Assembly: GCA_937868025.1 (NCBI GenBank)
Contig: CALMLJ010000094.1
Span: 1 to 36,006, forward strand
Length of the DNA stretch: 36,006 bases
From: an uncultured Acidimicrobiaceae bacterium
GTDB lineage: Bacteria > Actinomycetota > Acidimicrobiia > Acidimicrobiales > Microtrichaceae
Direction: 5' to 3'
Part shown: positions 28,827 through 36,006 of the stretch, one piece after another
Position numbering within the stretch: position 1 is the stretch's first letter
Layout of the letters: each line of letters opens with the position of its first letter
Notes under the pieces: generated by a model
The model's database searches: none
Seen by the model: only the letters and a program-made list of their open reading frames with translations
What the model was told of the DNA's origin: nothing
Position numbers and translations under genes: made by a program

Positions 28827-29339
28827 GTGGAACCGCTGACCGCGCACTCGATCCCGGGCGAGCCGAGCGTGGAGGCCACGACGCCCGAGCGAGCCTTCGA
28901 TGCCGTGTTCGCTGCGGAGTATGTGCCGCTCGTGCGCCTGGCGACGGCGGTCTGTGGGGACGTGGGCGTGGCCGAGGAGGTGACGCAGGAGGCGTTCACC
29001 TCGGCGTGGCGCCGGTGGGACCGCCTCGACCGGCCCGGCGCCTACCTGCGGCGGGCCGTGACGAACGGCGCCATCGACGCCACGCGCCGCCGTGGCCGCT
29101 CCGACCGGCGCCAGCGGGACCTGCGAGTCGTCACTCCCGTCACCGCCGACGCCCCGACCGACCCGTTGTGGGACCTGATCGACGCGTTGCCGGACGTGCG
29201 GCGGGCCGTGGTGGTCCTCCGCTTCTACGCCGACCTGACGATCCCCGAGATCGCCGAGATCGTCGAGCGACCCCTCAACACCGTGAAGACCGACCTCCGT
29301 CGGGCACTCTCGACCCTCTCCAAGGAGCTGAGCGAATGA
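28827..29339 (+). CDS. ECF-family RNA polymerase sigma factor
   Basis: This encodes 170 residues from GTG 28827. Region 2 covers about residues 20-85 (FDAVFAAEYVPLVRLATAVC, then EEVTQEAFTSAWRRWDRLDR). Region 4 covers about 115-165, with LPDVRRAVVVLRFYADLTIP, EIAEIVERPLNTVKTDLRRA as the helix-turn-helix. It resembles the SigE/SigM-like group of actinobacterial ECF factors. The start is uncertain: the frame is open back to a TTG at 28779, and GTG at 28791 or 28869 is possible. Its stop overlaps the next ATG as ATGA, the usual sign of a sigma/anti-sigma pair. Its regulon is unknown. Confidence 0.85.
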   Translation: MEPLTAHSIPGEPSVEATTPERAFDAVFAAEYVPLVRLATAVCGDVGVAEEVTQEAFTSAWRRWDRLDRPGAYLRRAVTNGAIDATRRRGRSDRRQRDLRVVTPVTADAPTDPLWDLIDALPDVRRAVVVLRFYADLTIPEIAEIVERPLNTVKTDLRRALSTLSKELSE

Positions 29340-30916
29340 TCGATCTCGACGACATCGATCCAGCCATCGAATCGCGCCTTCGTTCTTCGTTGCTCGCCCG
29401 CGCCGACCTGGCGTCCGGCGTTACCGGTCCCGACCCGGCGCTGTTCCGGACGTCCGCTCCGAGGCGGGTGCGTCGCCGCAACGCGCTCCTCGTCGCGGCG
29501 GCGATCGCCCTCGTCATCGCCGGCCTCGCTGTGCTGCTGCGGTCGCCGGACGGCCGCCGTGTCGACGTGGTGCCGGCCACGACGGTGCCGACGACAGCGG
29601 AGGACGTGGCGTTTGTGCTCGACCGTTGGCCGGCGGGATTCGGCGCCGTCGAGAGCGCCGGCATCGACGACGAAGACCTCTCCAACGGGGTGGAAGACCG
29701 CAGGGTTCTCGGTCGCGACGGAAACGCCGAGGTCGAGTCCCTCCTGCAGATGGCGCCGTTGGAAACGTCGGAGCGGGTGCCGACGGGTACGGAGGATCTC
29801 GAGATCGGCGGTCGGAAGGCGCAGTGGTCCGACCGGCGGGGACTACCGACACTGAGCGTGGAGGTGCGGCCGGGTCTCACGTTGACCCTCGCGAGCGTGC
29901 GCGTCGACCGCGATGAGCTGGTAGAGCTGGTTCCGGCCTTCGACGCCGCCGACGGCGCGTTCGACGAGCGGCGTCTGCCACGAGGGTGGAGCGAGATACC
30001 CGACCCCATGTGGTCATCGGCGTTGACCGGTGTCGGTTCGAAGGGGCGCCGCGGTTGGATCAGCGCCTCGATCATCGAGGACAACCGCCTGGTCGCGTCG
30101 CTCTCGGCGGCGTGGGTCAGCGTTCCCGATCCTGACGCAGTGCTCGAGATGGTGGAGGGCCTGCGGGGAGGCGAGCGATCGACGATCGCAGGGCGACCTT
30201 CGCTGGTGCTCCCGGATCCGGGACTCACGGCTCCGACCGTGCGGCTCGTGATGGTGCTCGATGACGGCCACCTCGCCGTCGTCGTCGGCAGCGACCTGTC
30301 GCGTGAGGAGGTGTCGGCATCGGCGGCGTCGATGCGCCCGGCCTCCGAGGCCGAATGGGCGGACCTGATCGCCGGCTTGCCCGACCAGGCTCCGGGCGCG
30401 GCGGCCGGCCGGGTCGTTGACGGCGTTGAGCTCTCCCCGACCACGAAGGACGTGGTGACGAACGGGCGGCAGGGTGCGTATCGCTGGGTGCTGACGACCG
30501 AGGACTTCGGTTCTCCCGGAGTCGAGGCAGGTGCGAACGGTGGTTACACCGTCGATGTCCGGAGCCCCGACGGCACACAGTCTCACGGAGGCACTGGCTG
30601 GGGATTCCCGAACGGCGGCGGTCTGTCGACGACCCGCGACGGCGGGCTCATGGTCTACATGACGGTGACGAGCGGCGACTTCACCGTCGATCGGCTCGAA
30701 CGCGACGGACAAGCGATCGAGACCGTCGTCGTTCCGGTCGTCGATGGGTCGTTGCAGGTGGTCTTCGGCTGGGAGCCGGCGATCGACGTCGGCCCACAAC
30801 CGAGCGTGGTGGTCACGGGCACGCTGGCAGATGGGACCAGGATCCCGCCGCCGTTCTCGACTCAGCCCACCCCGGGCTCGGGGATGTCGTTCCCCGAGTC
30901 GATCGGAGGCAACTGA
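29336..30916 (+). CDS. membrane protein coupled to the ECF sigma factor, probable anti-sigma
   Basis: This encodes 526 residues. A short cytoplasmic N-terminus (1-48; MIDLDDIDPAIESRLRSSLL, then an Arg-rich stretch) precedes a single transmembrane helix (49-68) and a large extracytoplasmic part of about 455 residues. I see no zinc-finger HxxxCxxC motif of ZAS anti-sigma factors. The exported part is mixed alpha/beta with no recognised domain; WPAGFGAVESAGIDDED and YTVDVRSPDGTQSHGGTGWG are representative. The 4-nt overlap and membrane topology support an anti-sigma or signal-sensing role. The family itself is not recognised. Confidence 0.72.
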   Translation: MIDLDDIDPAIESRLRSSLLARADLASGVTGPDPALFRTSAPRRVRRRNALLVAAAIALVIAGLAVLLRSPDGRRVDVVPATTVPTTAEDVAFVLDRWPAGFGAVESAGIDDEDLSNGVEDRRVLGRDGNAEVESLLQMAPLETSERVPTGTEDLEIGGRKAQWSDRRGLPTLSVEVRPGLTLTLASVRVDRDELVELVPAFDAADGAFDERRLPRGWSEIPDPMWSSALTGVGSKGRRGWISASIIEDNRLVASLSAAWVSVPDPDAVLEMVEGLRGGERSTIAGRPSLVLPDPGLTAPTVRLVMVLDDGHLAVVVGSDLSREEVSASAASMRPASEAEWADLIAGLPDQAPGAAAGRVVDGVELSPTTKDVVTNGRQGAYRWVLTTEDFGSPGVEAGANGGYTVDVRSPDGTQSHGGTGWGFPNGGGLSTTRDGGLMVYMTVTSGDFTVDRLERDGQAIETVVVPVVDGSLQVVFGWEPAIDVGPQPSVVVTGTLADGTRIPPPFSTQPTPGSGMSFPESIGGN

Positions 30917-30928
30917 ACTCCTCAGCTG

Positions 30929-31309
30929 TCAGACCGGGACCAGGTCGATCTGGAGGCCGGCGGCTTCGGCCAGGATCGCGAGGTCGTGAGGGTCCGATGT
31001 CAGCACCTCGTCGCGATCCCTGCTGAGGAGCACCACGGCTGCGTCGATCGCGTCGGACGTTCCCGCCACCCCGAGCAGGATGCCGGCGGCCCTGCCGAGC
31101 GCGTCGTCGAGCGGGACGACCTCGACAGCTCGGAGCAGCCGCGCCAGGTGGGCCTGGCGATCGTCACCGCCTCGCCAGACCTGCGCCACGACGCCGCCGT
31201 GGGTGACGGCGCTTCGTCCCTGCAGCCGTTCGCTCTTGAGCAGGGCGATGATCTCGCGGTCGCCGCGCTCGACGGCGACGAAGGCGCCGGCGTCGAGCAC
31301 CAACGTCAT
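30929..31309 (-). CDS. PIN-domain toxin, VapC-like
   Basis: This encodes 126 residues. PIN-domain ribonucleases of type II toxin-antitoxin systems cut RNA with Mg held by acidic residues. Visible candidates are Asp6 (LVLDAGAFVAVERGD), Glu14, Asp86/Asp89 (GTSDAIDAAVVLLS) and Asp106 (EVLTSDPHDL). The order and spacing are typical of VapC, and length is normal. Its ATG overlaps the antitoxin stop as ATGA (31306-31309), so toxin is made only after antitoxin. It converges with the anti-sigma-like gene (12 bp between stops). All key acidic residues are intact, so it is probably active. Confidence 0.85.
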   Translation of the reverse strand: MTLVLDAGAFVAVERGDREIIALLKSERLQGRSAVTHGGVVAQVWRGGDDRQAHLARLLRAVEVVPLDDALGRAAGILLGVAGTSDAIDAAVVLLSRDRDEVLTSDPHDLAILAEAAGLQIDLVPV

Positions 31310-31632
31310 GCCGCCCCCCGCTTGCTCGGGCGGGTCCGTCGGGTCGGTCGGGGGGTCGGCGCCGGGGTGCCCGTTGCCCGCACGACGACGGCCCGCGAGC
31401 GGGCGGCTCTGGTGGCGGCGGCCATCTCGGCCTCGGTGATCTCACCGTGTTCGGACTCGTAGTCAGACAGGAACTCGTCGAACGCCACCAGACGCCGGTC
31501 GAGGTCGACCCGAAGCCGGAGCGCCTCGTTGACCCATGCGCTCAAGTTGTCGGCGCGGCCGTCGGCAACGGCGGCGCGTCCGGCCGCGAGGAGGTCGGCT
31601 TCGATGGTGGCAGAGATCCGCTCTCGCGTCAT
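31306..31632 (-). CDS. ribbon-helix-helix-type antitoxin
   Basis: This encodes 108 residues. Residues 3-43 (RERISATIEADLLAAGRAAV, then NLSAWVNEALRL) fit a ribbon-helix-helix DNA-binding fold. Residues 45-80 are acidic and should bind the toxin. The last 25 residues are a Pro/Thr/Arg-rich tail, unusual for VapB-type antitoxins. ATG 31632 lies 6 nt from TAGGAT (31639-31644, minus strand), so the transcript is probably leaderless. The palindrome at 31653-31667, plus a GTATGA half-site at the start codon itself, are candidate self-repression sites. Confidence 0.75.
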   Translation of the reverse strand: MTRERISATIEADLLAAGRAAVADGRADNLSAWVNEALRLRVDLDRRLVAFDEFLSDYESEHGEITEAEMAAATRAARSRAVVVRATGTPAPTPRPTRRTRPSKRGAA

Positions 31633-31638
31633 ACATTC

Positions 31639-31644
31639 ATCCTA
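31639..31644 (-). promoter_or_regulatory. -10 element of the antitoxin gene, leaderless
   Basis: On the minus strand TAGGAT precedes ATG 31632 by 6 nt. Confidence 0.5.
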
Positions 31645-31652
31645 CTGAGTGT

Positions 31653-31667
31653 GTATGACACTCATAC
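31653..31667. promoter_or_regulatory. palindrome shared by antitoxin and deaminase promoters
   Basis: GTATGA-CAC-TCATAC is a perfect 15-bp inverted repeat. Its ATGACA (31655-31660) is at ideal -35 spacing (17 nt) from TACCGT at 31678-31683. A third half-site lies at 31629-31634. Confidence 0.65.
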
Positions 31668-31677
31668 GAGGAACCAC

Positions 31678-31683
31678 TACCGT
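31678..31683 (+). promoter_or_regulatory. -10 element of the deaminase gene, leaderless
   Basis: TACCGT ends 6 nt before ATG 31690, with -35 ATGACA 17 nt upstream. Confidence 0.55.
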
Positions 31684-31689
31684 TTCGCC

Positions 31690-33018
31690 ATGGCAGCCGC
31701 AGACGCCCCGTCGTCCTCTCCCGCTCGCACCGTCTACCGGGGAGCCCGCTGGCCGGGCGACGTCGCCGTGGTCGATGGTCGCATCGTCGCCGTCGGGAGC
31801 GTCCCGTCCGGACCGGGTGACGTCGACATCGACTGCACCGGCACCGTCATCACCGCCGGGCTCGTCAACACCCACCACCACCTCTACCAGTGGATGACGC
31901 GGGGGTGGGCGTCGGGGTGCGACCTGTTCACGTGGCTGACCACCCTCTATCCGGTGTGGGGTCGACTCGACGTCGAGGACATCCACGCTGCAGCGCTCGT
32001 CGGGTTGAGCGAGTTGGCGATGACCGGCTGCACGACCGCCGCGGACCACCATTACCTCGTCCCCCACGGCGACGACGCCGTGTTCGACGCCATCGTCGAG
32101 GCGGCCCGCCAGGTGGGCATTCGCCTCCACCTGTCCCGCGGGTCGATGGATCTGTCGGAGAAGGACGGCGGCCTGCCACCCGACCACGTGGTGGAGGAGC
32201 TCGACGCGATCCTGGCCTCGACCGAGCGGGTGATCGCCGATCACCATGACGGCGAGATGGTCTCGGTGGTCGTCGCGCCCTGTTCACCGTTCTCGGTGAC
32301 CGGCGAGCTGATGGTGGCCTCGGCCGAGCTCGCCCGCCGTCACGGATTGAAGATGCACACCCACCTGGCCGAGACGATGGAGGAGAACGAGCACTGTCTC
32401 GAACGCTTCGGTCGCCGTCCGCTCGCCCAGCTCGAGGAGTGGGGGTGGATCGGGCCCGATATCTGGGTGGCGCACGGCATCTGGTTCGACGACGACGAGG
32501 TGCGCCGTCTCGGAGCGGCCGGAACGGGCGTCGCCCACTGCCCGTCGTCGAACGCCCGTCTCGCCGCCGGCATGTGCCGCGTCACCGACCTTCGCGCCGC
32601 CGGTGCGCCGGTCGGGCTCGGCGTCGACGGCGTGGCGTCCAACGAGATCGGCGGCCTGTTCCCCGAGCTGCGCCAGTCGCTGTTCACCGCCCGCCTGCGC
32701 TCGCTCGACGCGACGTGCTTCGATCACCTCGACGCGTTGGCGATCGGCTCCGCCGGCGGCGCGGCATGTCTGGGCCGCGACGACATCGGCACGCTCGGGG
32801 TCGGGAAGCGCGCCGACTTCGCGGTGTGGGTGACCGACGACATCGCCGACATCGCCGATCCGCTCGTGGGTCTCGTGTTCGGCCCGGACCGTCGGGTCGA
32901 CCGGCTCGTCGTCGGCGGCCGCTCGGTGGTCGAGGGGGGAGCGCTCGTCGGCGTCGACCTCGCCGAGGCGCATCGCCGCCTCGCGCAGCGCGCGTCGCGC
33001 CTGTGGGAGCACGCGTGA
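31690..33018 (+). CDS. 8-oxoguanine deaminase-like amidohydrolase
   Basis: This encodes 442 residues, a full-length member of the ATZ/TRZ group. Ligands are His62 and His64 (GLVNTHHHLYQWMTRG), His225 (KMHTHLAET) with catalytic Glu228, His262 (VAHGIWF) and Asp313 (GLGVDGVASNE). The NTHHHLYQWMTRGW...LFTWLTTLYPVW run closely matches 8-oxoguanine deaminases, which convert 8-oxoguanine to urate; hydroxyatrazine hydrolases are near relatives. N- and C-terminal beta-sandwich strands are present (VVDGRIVAVG, GVGKRADFAVW). ATG 31690 fits the leaderless promoter. Its stop overlaps the regulator start as GTGA. If correct, it feeds urate to the pathway. Confidence 0.83.
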   Translation: MAAADAPSSSPARTVYRGARWPGDVAVVDGRIVAVGSVPSGPGDVDIDCTGTVITAGLVNTHHHLYQWMTRGWASGCDLFTWLTTLYPVWGRLDVEDIHAAALVGLSELAMTGCTTAADHHYLVPHGDDAVFDAIVEAARQVGIRLHLSRGSMDLSEKDGGLPPDHVVEELDAILASTERVIADHHDGEMVSVVVAPCSPFSVTGELMVASAELARRHGLKMHTHLAETMEENEHCLERFGRRPLAQLEEWGWIGPDIWVAHGIWFDDDEVRRLGAAGTGVAHCPSSNARLAAGMCRVTDLRAAGAPVGLGVDGVASNEIGGLFPELRQSLFTARLRSLDATCFDHLDALAIGSAGGAACLGRDDIGTLGVGKRADFAVWVTDDIADIADPLVGLVFGPDRRVDRLVVGGRSVVEGGALVGVDLAEAHRRLAQRASRLWEHA

Positions 33019-33701
33019 CCGACGCCGGCCCGGCCGACGTGCACCTCGAGTTCCTCGTCGAACCGTTCGTCGCCGGCACGCCCGGTCCCCACGTCGAGGC
33101 GGCGATCGCCGCCGTCGAGCACCACGGCGTCGACGTCGAGTCGGGGCCGTTCGCCAACGTCGCCACTGGTTCGTCGGGCGACGTCGCTGCCGCAGTGGCC
33201 TCGATGCTGCTCGCAGCGTTCGACCGAGGCGCGACGCGGGTGTCGACTGTCGTCGACCTCCGCGTCCCCGGAGCACCGGAGCGACAGGAGCGTCGCGCCG
33301 GTCGTGCCGAACCGCCGTCGGACGCATCCGTCAACGAGTTCCTCGCGGCGCTGCGTCCCGTGGTGCGCGCCCTGGGCGCGACCGTCGAACGCACGAAGCG
33401 GTTGGAGGCCGGCCGGGGCGACATCCCGCTGCGGTGGCGCGGTGAGGTGGTCGGTGTGGTGCGGCCCACGCCGCTGACCGAGGCGCTCGATCACCTCATC
33501 GCCCAGGTCGAGGCCGATCTCGACTCGCCGCTCGTCTCGCTCGACCGGTCCGACAAGCAGCGTGCCGTGGCGCTCCTCCACGAACGGGGAGCGTTCGCGC
33601 TCCGCCGTTCCACCGACGCCGTGGCCGAGGCCATGGGCGTCAGCCGCATCACCATCTACAACTATCTGAACGCGTTGGAAACACCGCCCGAGTCGGGTTG
33701 A
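33015..33701 (+). CDS. fusion of MTH1187/YkoF-like thiamine-binding fold and DauR-type HTH
   Basis: This encodes 228 residues. Residues 8-83 (VHLEFLVEPFVAGTPGPHVE, then VESGPFANVATG and GATRVSTVVDLR) match the MTH1187/YkoF family, small ferredoxin-like folds that can bind thiamine or pyrimidine-like ligands. The C-terminal 50 residues (KQRAVALLHERGAFALRRST and AVAEAMGVSRITIYNYLNAL) are the HTH_22 domain of DauR/YheO regulators. Between them lies a helical linker with IPLRWRGEVVGVVRP. The layout suggests a ligand-sensing transcription factor. GTG 33015 overlaps the deaminase stop. It is the only regulator inside the catabolic set, so it is a candidate to bind TTTACGAAAnGTAAA; this is inference. 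Confidence 0.75.
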   Translation: MTDAGPADVHLEFLVEPFVAGTPGPHVEAAIAAVEHHGVDVESGPFANVATGSSGDVAAAVASMLLAAFDRGATRVSTVVDLRVPGAPERQERRAGRAEPPSDASVNEFLAALRPVVRALGATVERTKRLEAGRGDIPLRWRGEVVGVVRPTPLTEALDHLIAQVEADLDSPLVSLDRSDKQRAVALLHERGAFALRRSTDAVAEAMGVSRITIYNYLNALETPPESG

Positions 33702-33844
33702 CCCCCGAAATCCCGACGTCGAACACCGTCCCTGCGCGGTTTCGCGAACGTTTGTGCAATGTTCGGTCACCGGCAAGACTCGGCGAATCCGGCTGAGCCG
33801 GTTCACCGAACGTCGGCTCCGGTCGGCCGAACGTGTCGAACGAC

Positions 33845-33875
33845 ATGACCATGCCGGGTGGCATCGAATGGTCAT
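33845..33875 (+). promoter_or_regulatory. inverted repeat in the leader of the BMP gene
   Basis: ATGACCAT (33845-33852) pairs perfectly with ATGGTCAT (33868-33875), and TGCC-gggt-GGCA lies inside. It ends 15 nt before ATG 33891, next to an AAGGGA ribosome site. It could be an operator or an RNA hairpin. The rest of the 189-bp gap 33702-33890 holds a CCGGCT/AGCCGG palindrome and several GAACG motifs but no gene. Confidence 0.5.
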
Positions 33876-33890
33876 CACGAAAGGGAACAC

Positions 33891-35006
33891 ATGAAGCGGA
33901 AGGCACTCGTTGCCGCGCTGCTCGCGAGCTCATTGCTCGCGTCGGCGTGTGGGAAATCGGATGACTCCAGCGACTCGAGCTCGGACTCGGGCTCGTCGGA
34001 CGGCGCGGTCAAGGCGGCGTGGATCTACGTCGGCCCGACCAACGACGGTGGGTGGACCACCGCTCACGACGAGGGCCGCAAGGCTGTCGAGAAGGCACTC
34101 GGCGACAAGGTCGAGACCACCTACAAGGAGAACGTGCCCGAAGGCCCCGAGGTCGCCCAGACGATCGACGATCTCGTGAAGGACGGCAACAAGATCATCT
34201 TCGCGACGTCGTTCGGCTTCGGTGACGCCATGAAGGCCGCCGCCGAGAAGTACCCCGACGTGCACTTCGAGTGGGCGACCGGCGACGCAGCCACCGACAA
34301 CATGGGCATCTACTTCGGCGCCGGCGAGGAATCGCTCTACCTGTCGGGCATGGCCGCCGGTGCGGCGACCGAGTCGGGCACGATCGGCTTCGTCGCCCCG
34401 TTCCCGATCCCCGAGGTGATCCGCCACATCAACGCCTACGCCCTCGGTGTCCAGGCCGTGAAGCCCGACGCGGTCGTCAAGGTCGTGTGGGTCAACAGCT
34501 GGTTCGACCCGACCAAGGAGAAGCAGGCCGCCGAATCGTTGATCGCCGGCGGTGCCGACGTCATCGCCAACGGCGGCGACAGCCCGGCGCCCGGCGAGGC
34601 CGCCAAGGCCGCCAAGGTCGCGTGGACCGGCTACGACTCCGACCAGTCGGAGAACTTCCCCGATGAGTGGCTGACCGCCGCCGTGTACGACTGGGGCCCG
34701 TACTACACCAAGCAGGTCCAGGCCGCGATAGACGGCACCTGGAAGGCCGGTTCCTACTACGGCGACCTGGCCGACGGGTTCACCAACATCGCTCCCTTCG
34801 GCAAGCGCGTGACCGACGAGACCCGCACCGCCATCGAGGCGAAGAAGTCCGAGATCATCGAAGGCTCCTTCAACGAGTTCCAGGGCCCGATCGTCGATCA
34901 GTCCGGCGCCGAGAAGGTCAAGGCCGGCGAGATCATGGACTTCGGCGAGCAGATGTCGATCATGTGGTTCGTCAAGGGCGTCGAGGGCGAGATCCCCGCG
35001 AGCTGA
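33891..35006 (+). CDS. BMP-family substrate-binding lipoprotein of an ABC transporter
   Basis: This encodes 371 residues. Lipobox LASAC has Cys20, then a Ser/Asp linker and the BMP (Med/PnrA) domain: VKAAWIYVGPTNDGGWTTAHDEGRKA, IIFATSFGFGDAMKAAAEKYPDVHFE, GEESLYLSGMAAGAATESGTIGFV, and GGADVIANGGDSPAPGEAAK. PnrA-type members bind purine and pyrimidine nucleosides, and close actinobacterial relatives pair with an ABC ATPase and two permeases. Here the ATPase follows after 27 bp. ATG 33891 has AAGGGA upstream. The ligand is unproven; context with deaminase and xdh suggests a purine, nucleoside or N-heterocycle. Confidence 0.88.
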   Translation: MKRKALVAALLASSLLASACGKSDDSSDSSSDSGSSDGAVKAAWIYVGPTNDGGWTTAHDEGRKAVEKALGDKVETTYKENVPEGPEVAQTIDDLVKDGNKIIFATSFGFGDAMKAAAEKYPDVHFEWATGDAATDNMGIYFGAGEESLYLSGMAAGAATESGTIGFVAPFPIPEVIRHINAYALGVQAVKPDAVVKVVWVNSWFDPTKEKQAAESLIAGGADVIANGGDSPAPGEAAKAAKVAWTGYDSDQSENFPDEWLTAAVYDWGPYYTKQVQAAIDGTWKAGSYYGDLADGFTNIAPFGKRVTDETRTAIEAKKSEIIEGSFNEFQGPIVDQSGAEKVKAGEIMDFGEQMSIMWFVKGVEGEIPAS

Positions 35007-35033
35007 TCCGTTCAGCGACCGGAGATCGAACTC

Positions 35034-36006
35034 ATGGTTGCGACCACTCACGACGAGACTGCCGGGACCTCGGTCCCGGCAGTCTCGATGAGGGGCATCA
35101 CCAAGCGGTTTCCCGGCGTGGTCGCCAACGACCACGTCGACTTCGACCTCGCCACCGGCGAGGTCCACGCCCTGCTGGGCGAGAACGGAGCGGGCAAGTC
35201 GACGCTCTCCAACGTGCTCACCGGCATCTACCACCCCGACGAGGGCACCATCGCCATCGGCGGTGAGGTGGTCACGATCAGCTCGCCGCGCGACGCGCTG
35301 GCGAAGGGCATCGGCATGGTCCACCAGCACTTCCGGCTGGTACCGACCTTCACCGTCGCCGAGAACATCGTGCTCGGTCACCGAGGCCCGCTCCGCAGAC
35401 GCGAGATCGAGGGTCGTGTCCGCGAGCTCGGCGAGCGGTACGGCCTGACCGTCGACCCGACCGCCAAGGTGTGGCAGCTCTCGGTGGGCGAGCAGCAGCG
35501 CGTCGAGATCCTCAAGGCGCTCGAACGCGACGCCAAGGTGCTCGTCCTCGACGAGCCGACGGCGGTGCTCACGCCGCAGGAGGCCGAGACCCTCTTCGTG
35601 ACGCTGCGGGCGATGGCGGCCGAGGGACGCTCGATCGTCTTCATCAGCCACAAGCTCGACGAGGTCATGGCGGTCTCCGATCGAGTCACCGTGCTGCGCG
35701 ACGCCCGCCAGGTCGGCACGATCGACGTAGCGTCCTCGTCCAAGCGCGACCTCGCCCGCCTCATGGTCGGCCGCGACGTGGTGTTCAACGCCGATGACGG
35801 CTCCGACCGCCCCGTCGTCGACCGCGAGCGTGTGGTGCTCGACGTCACCGACCTCACCGCCGACGACGACCGCGGCCAGGCAGCGGTCGACGGTGTGTCG
35901 CTGCAGCTGTACGCGGGCGAGATCGTGGCGGTGTGTGGCGTCGCCGGCAACGGGCAGCGCGAACTCGCCGAGGCGATCTGCGCGACCCGCCACCGCACCG
36001 GCGGAA
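35034..36006 (+). CDS. ABC transporter ATP-binding protein, nucleoside/sugar type (3' end off the window)
   Basis: 324 residues are visible. The first ATPase domain is complete: Walker A GENGAGKST (49-57), Q-loop Gln98 (GMVHQHFRLV), signature LSVGEQQR (149-156), Walker B VLVLDEPTAVLT (169-180) and switch His206 (FISHKLDE). A second domain starts near 266, with a degenerate P-loop GVAGNGQREL at about 308-317. Two fused ATPase domains with a weak second P-loop are typical of YufO/RbsA-like importers for nucleosides and sugars. ATG 35034 has GGAG at 35021. Permease genes should follow beyond the window. Confidence 0.92.
   Translation, partial: MVATTHDETAGTSVPAVSMRGITKRFPGVVANDHVDFDLATGEVHALLGENGAGKSTLSNVLTGIYHPDEGTIAIGGEVVTISSPRDALAKGIGMVHQHFRLVPTFTVAENIVLGHRGPLRRREIEGRVRELGERYGLTVDPTAKVWQLSVGEQQRVEILKALERDAKVLVLDEPTAVLTPQEAETLFVTLRAMAAEGRSIVFISHKLDEVMAVSDRVTVLRDARQVGTIDVASSSKRDLARLMVGRDVVFNADDGSDRPVVDRERVVLDVTDLTADDDRGQAAVDGVSLQLYAGEIVAVCGVAGNGQRELAEAICATRHRTGG

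Noticed and set aside
33930..35993. Open frame of about 687 codons on the minus strand opposite the BMP and ABC genes
   Set aside because: The plus strand encodes clear lipobox, BMP and Walker motifs. The minus translation is a GC-rich shadow.

Overview
The window is high-GC DNA, dense with genes on both strands. It looks like a free-living actinobacterium, most likely of the class Acidimicrobiia (Ilumatobacter-like). This assignment is an inference from an F420-type LLM oxidoreductase, a mycothiol-type DinB/maleylpyruvate isomerase-family protein, a carotenoid oxygenase, threonine/proline-rich secreted lipoproteins and a high number of apparently leaderless promoters (TANNNT followed after 6-8 nt by ATG or GTG). 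I see no rRNA, tRNA, CRISPR array, insertion sequence or phage gene. No gene-free stretch exceeds about 210 bp.

Layout. (1) 1-1772: a partial DUF4126 membrane protein, a small membrane protein, a MarR regulator and a lipoprotein. (2) 1797-5073, minus strand: the oxidative pentose phosphate operon gnd-zwf-pgl, with 4-nt start/stop overlaps and a tandemly duplicated zwf 5' end. (3) 5129-8694: a kelch protein, a 3-ketosphinganine-reductase-like SDR, a YihY/BrkB membrane protein and a DinB-fold enzyme. (4) 8753-13937: a carotenoid cleavage oxygenase, a SpoIID/LytB-domain secreted protein, maf and dusB. (5) 14030-18073: three different fold-type II PLP enzymes, one closely resembling diaminopropionate ammonia-lyase. 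(6) 18074-22775: an F420-dependent oxidoreductase and three cell-envelope proteins, two of which share a short N-terminal cysteine module. (7) 22782-28694, minus strand: M20 carbamoylase/allantoate hydrolase, N-carbamoyl-D-amino-acid hydrolase, an XdhD-type molybdenum hydroxylase and an SsnA-type aminohydrolase. (8) 28827-31632: an ECF sigma factor with a membrane partner, and a PIN-toxin/RHH-antitoxin pair. (9) 31690-36006: 8-oxoguanine-deaminase-like enzyme, a regulator fusing a thiamine-binding-like fold to a DauR-type HTH, a BMP-family nucleoside-binding lipoprotein and the start of its ABC ATPase.

The most interesting reading is that blocks 5, 7 and 9 form one catabolic system for purines or related N-heterocycles. 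Uptake would be by the BMP/ABC transporter. Amidohydrolases would deaminate the ring, the molybdenum enzyme would hydroxylate it, two N-carbamoyl hydrolases would process the opened ring, and a diaminopropionate-ammonia-lyase-like enzyme would finish to pyruvate and ammonia. This parts list resembles the ygeX/ssnA/xdhD clusters linked to urate degradation in gut anaerobes. Sequence-level support for co-regulation is a near-identical 15-bp operator, TTTACGAAAnGTAAA. It occurs three times, and each copy overlaps or abuts a core promoter of this set: the divergent PLP-enzyme pair, the carbamoylase, and the N-carbamoyl hydrolase-xdh-ssnA operon. The pathway and the identity of the regulator are inference; the operator copies are directly visible.
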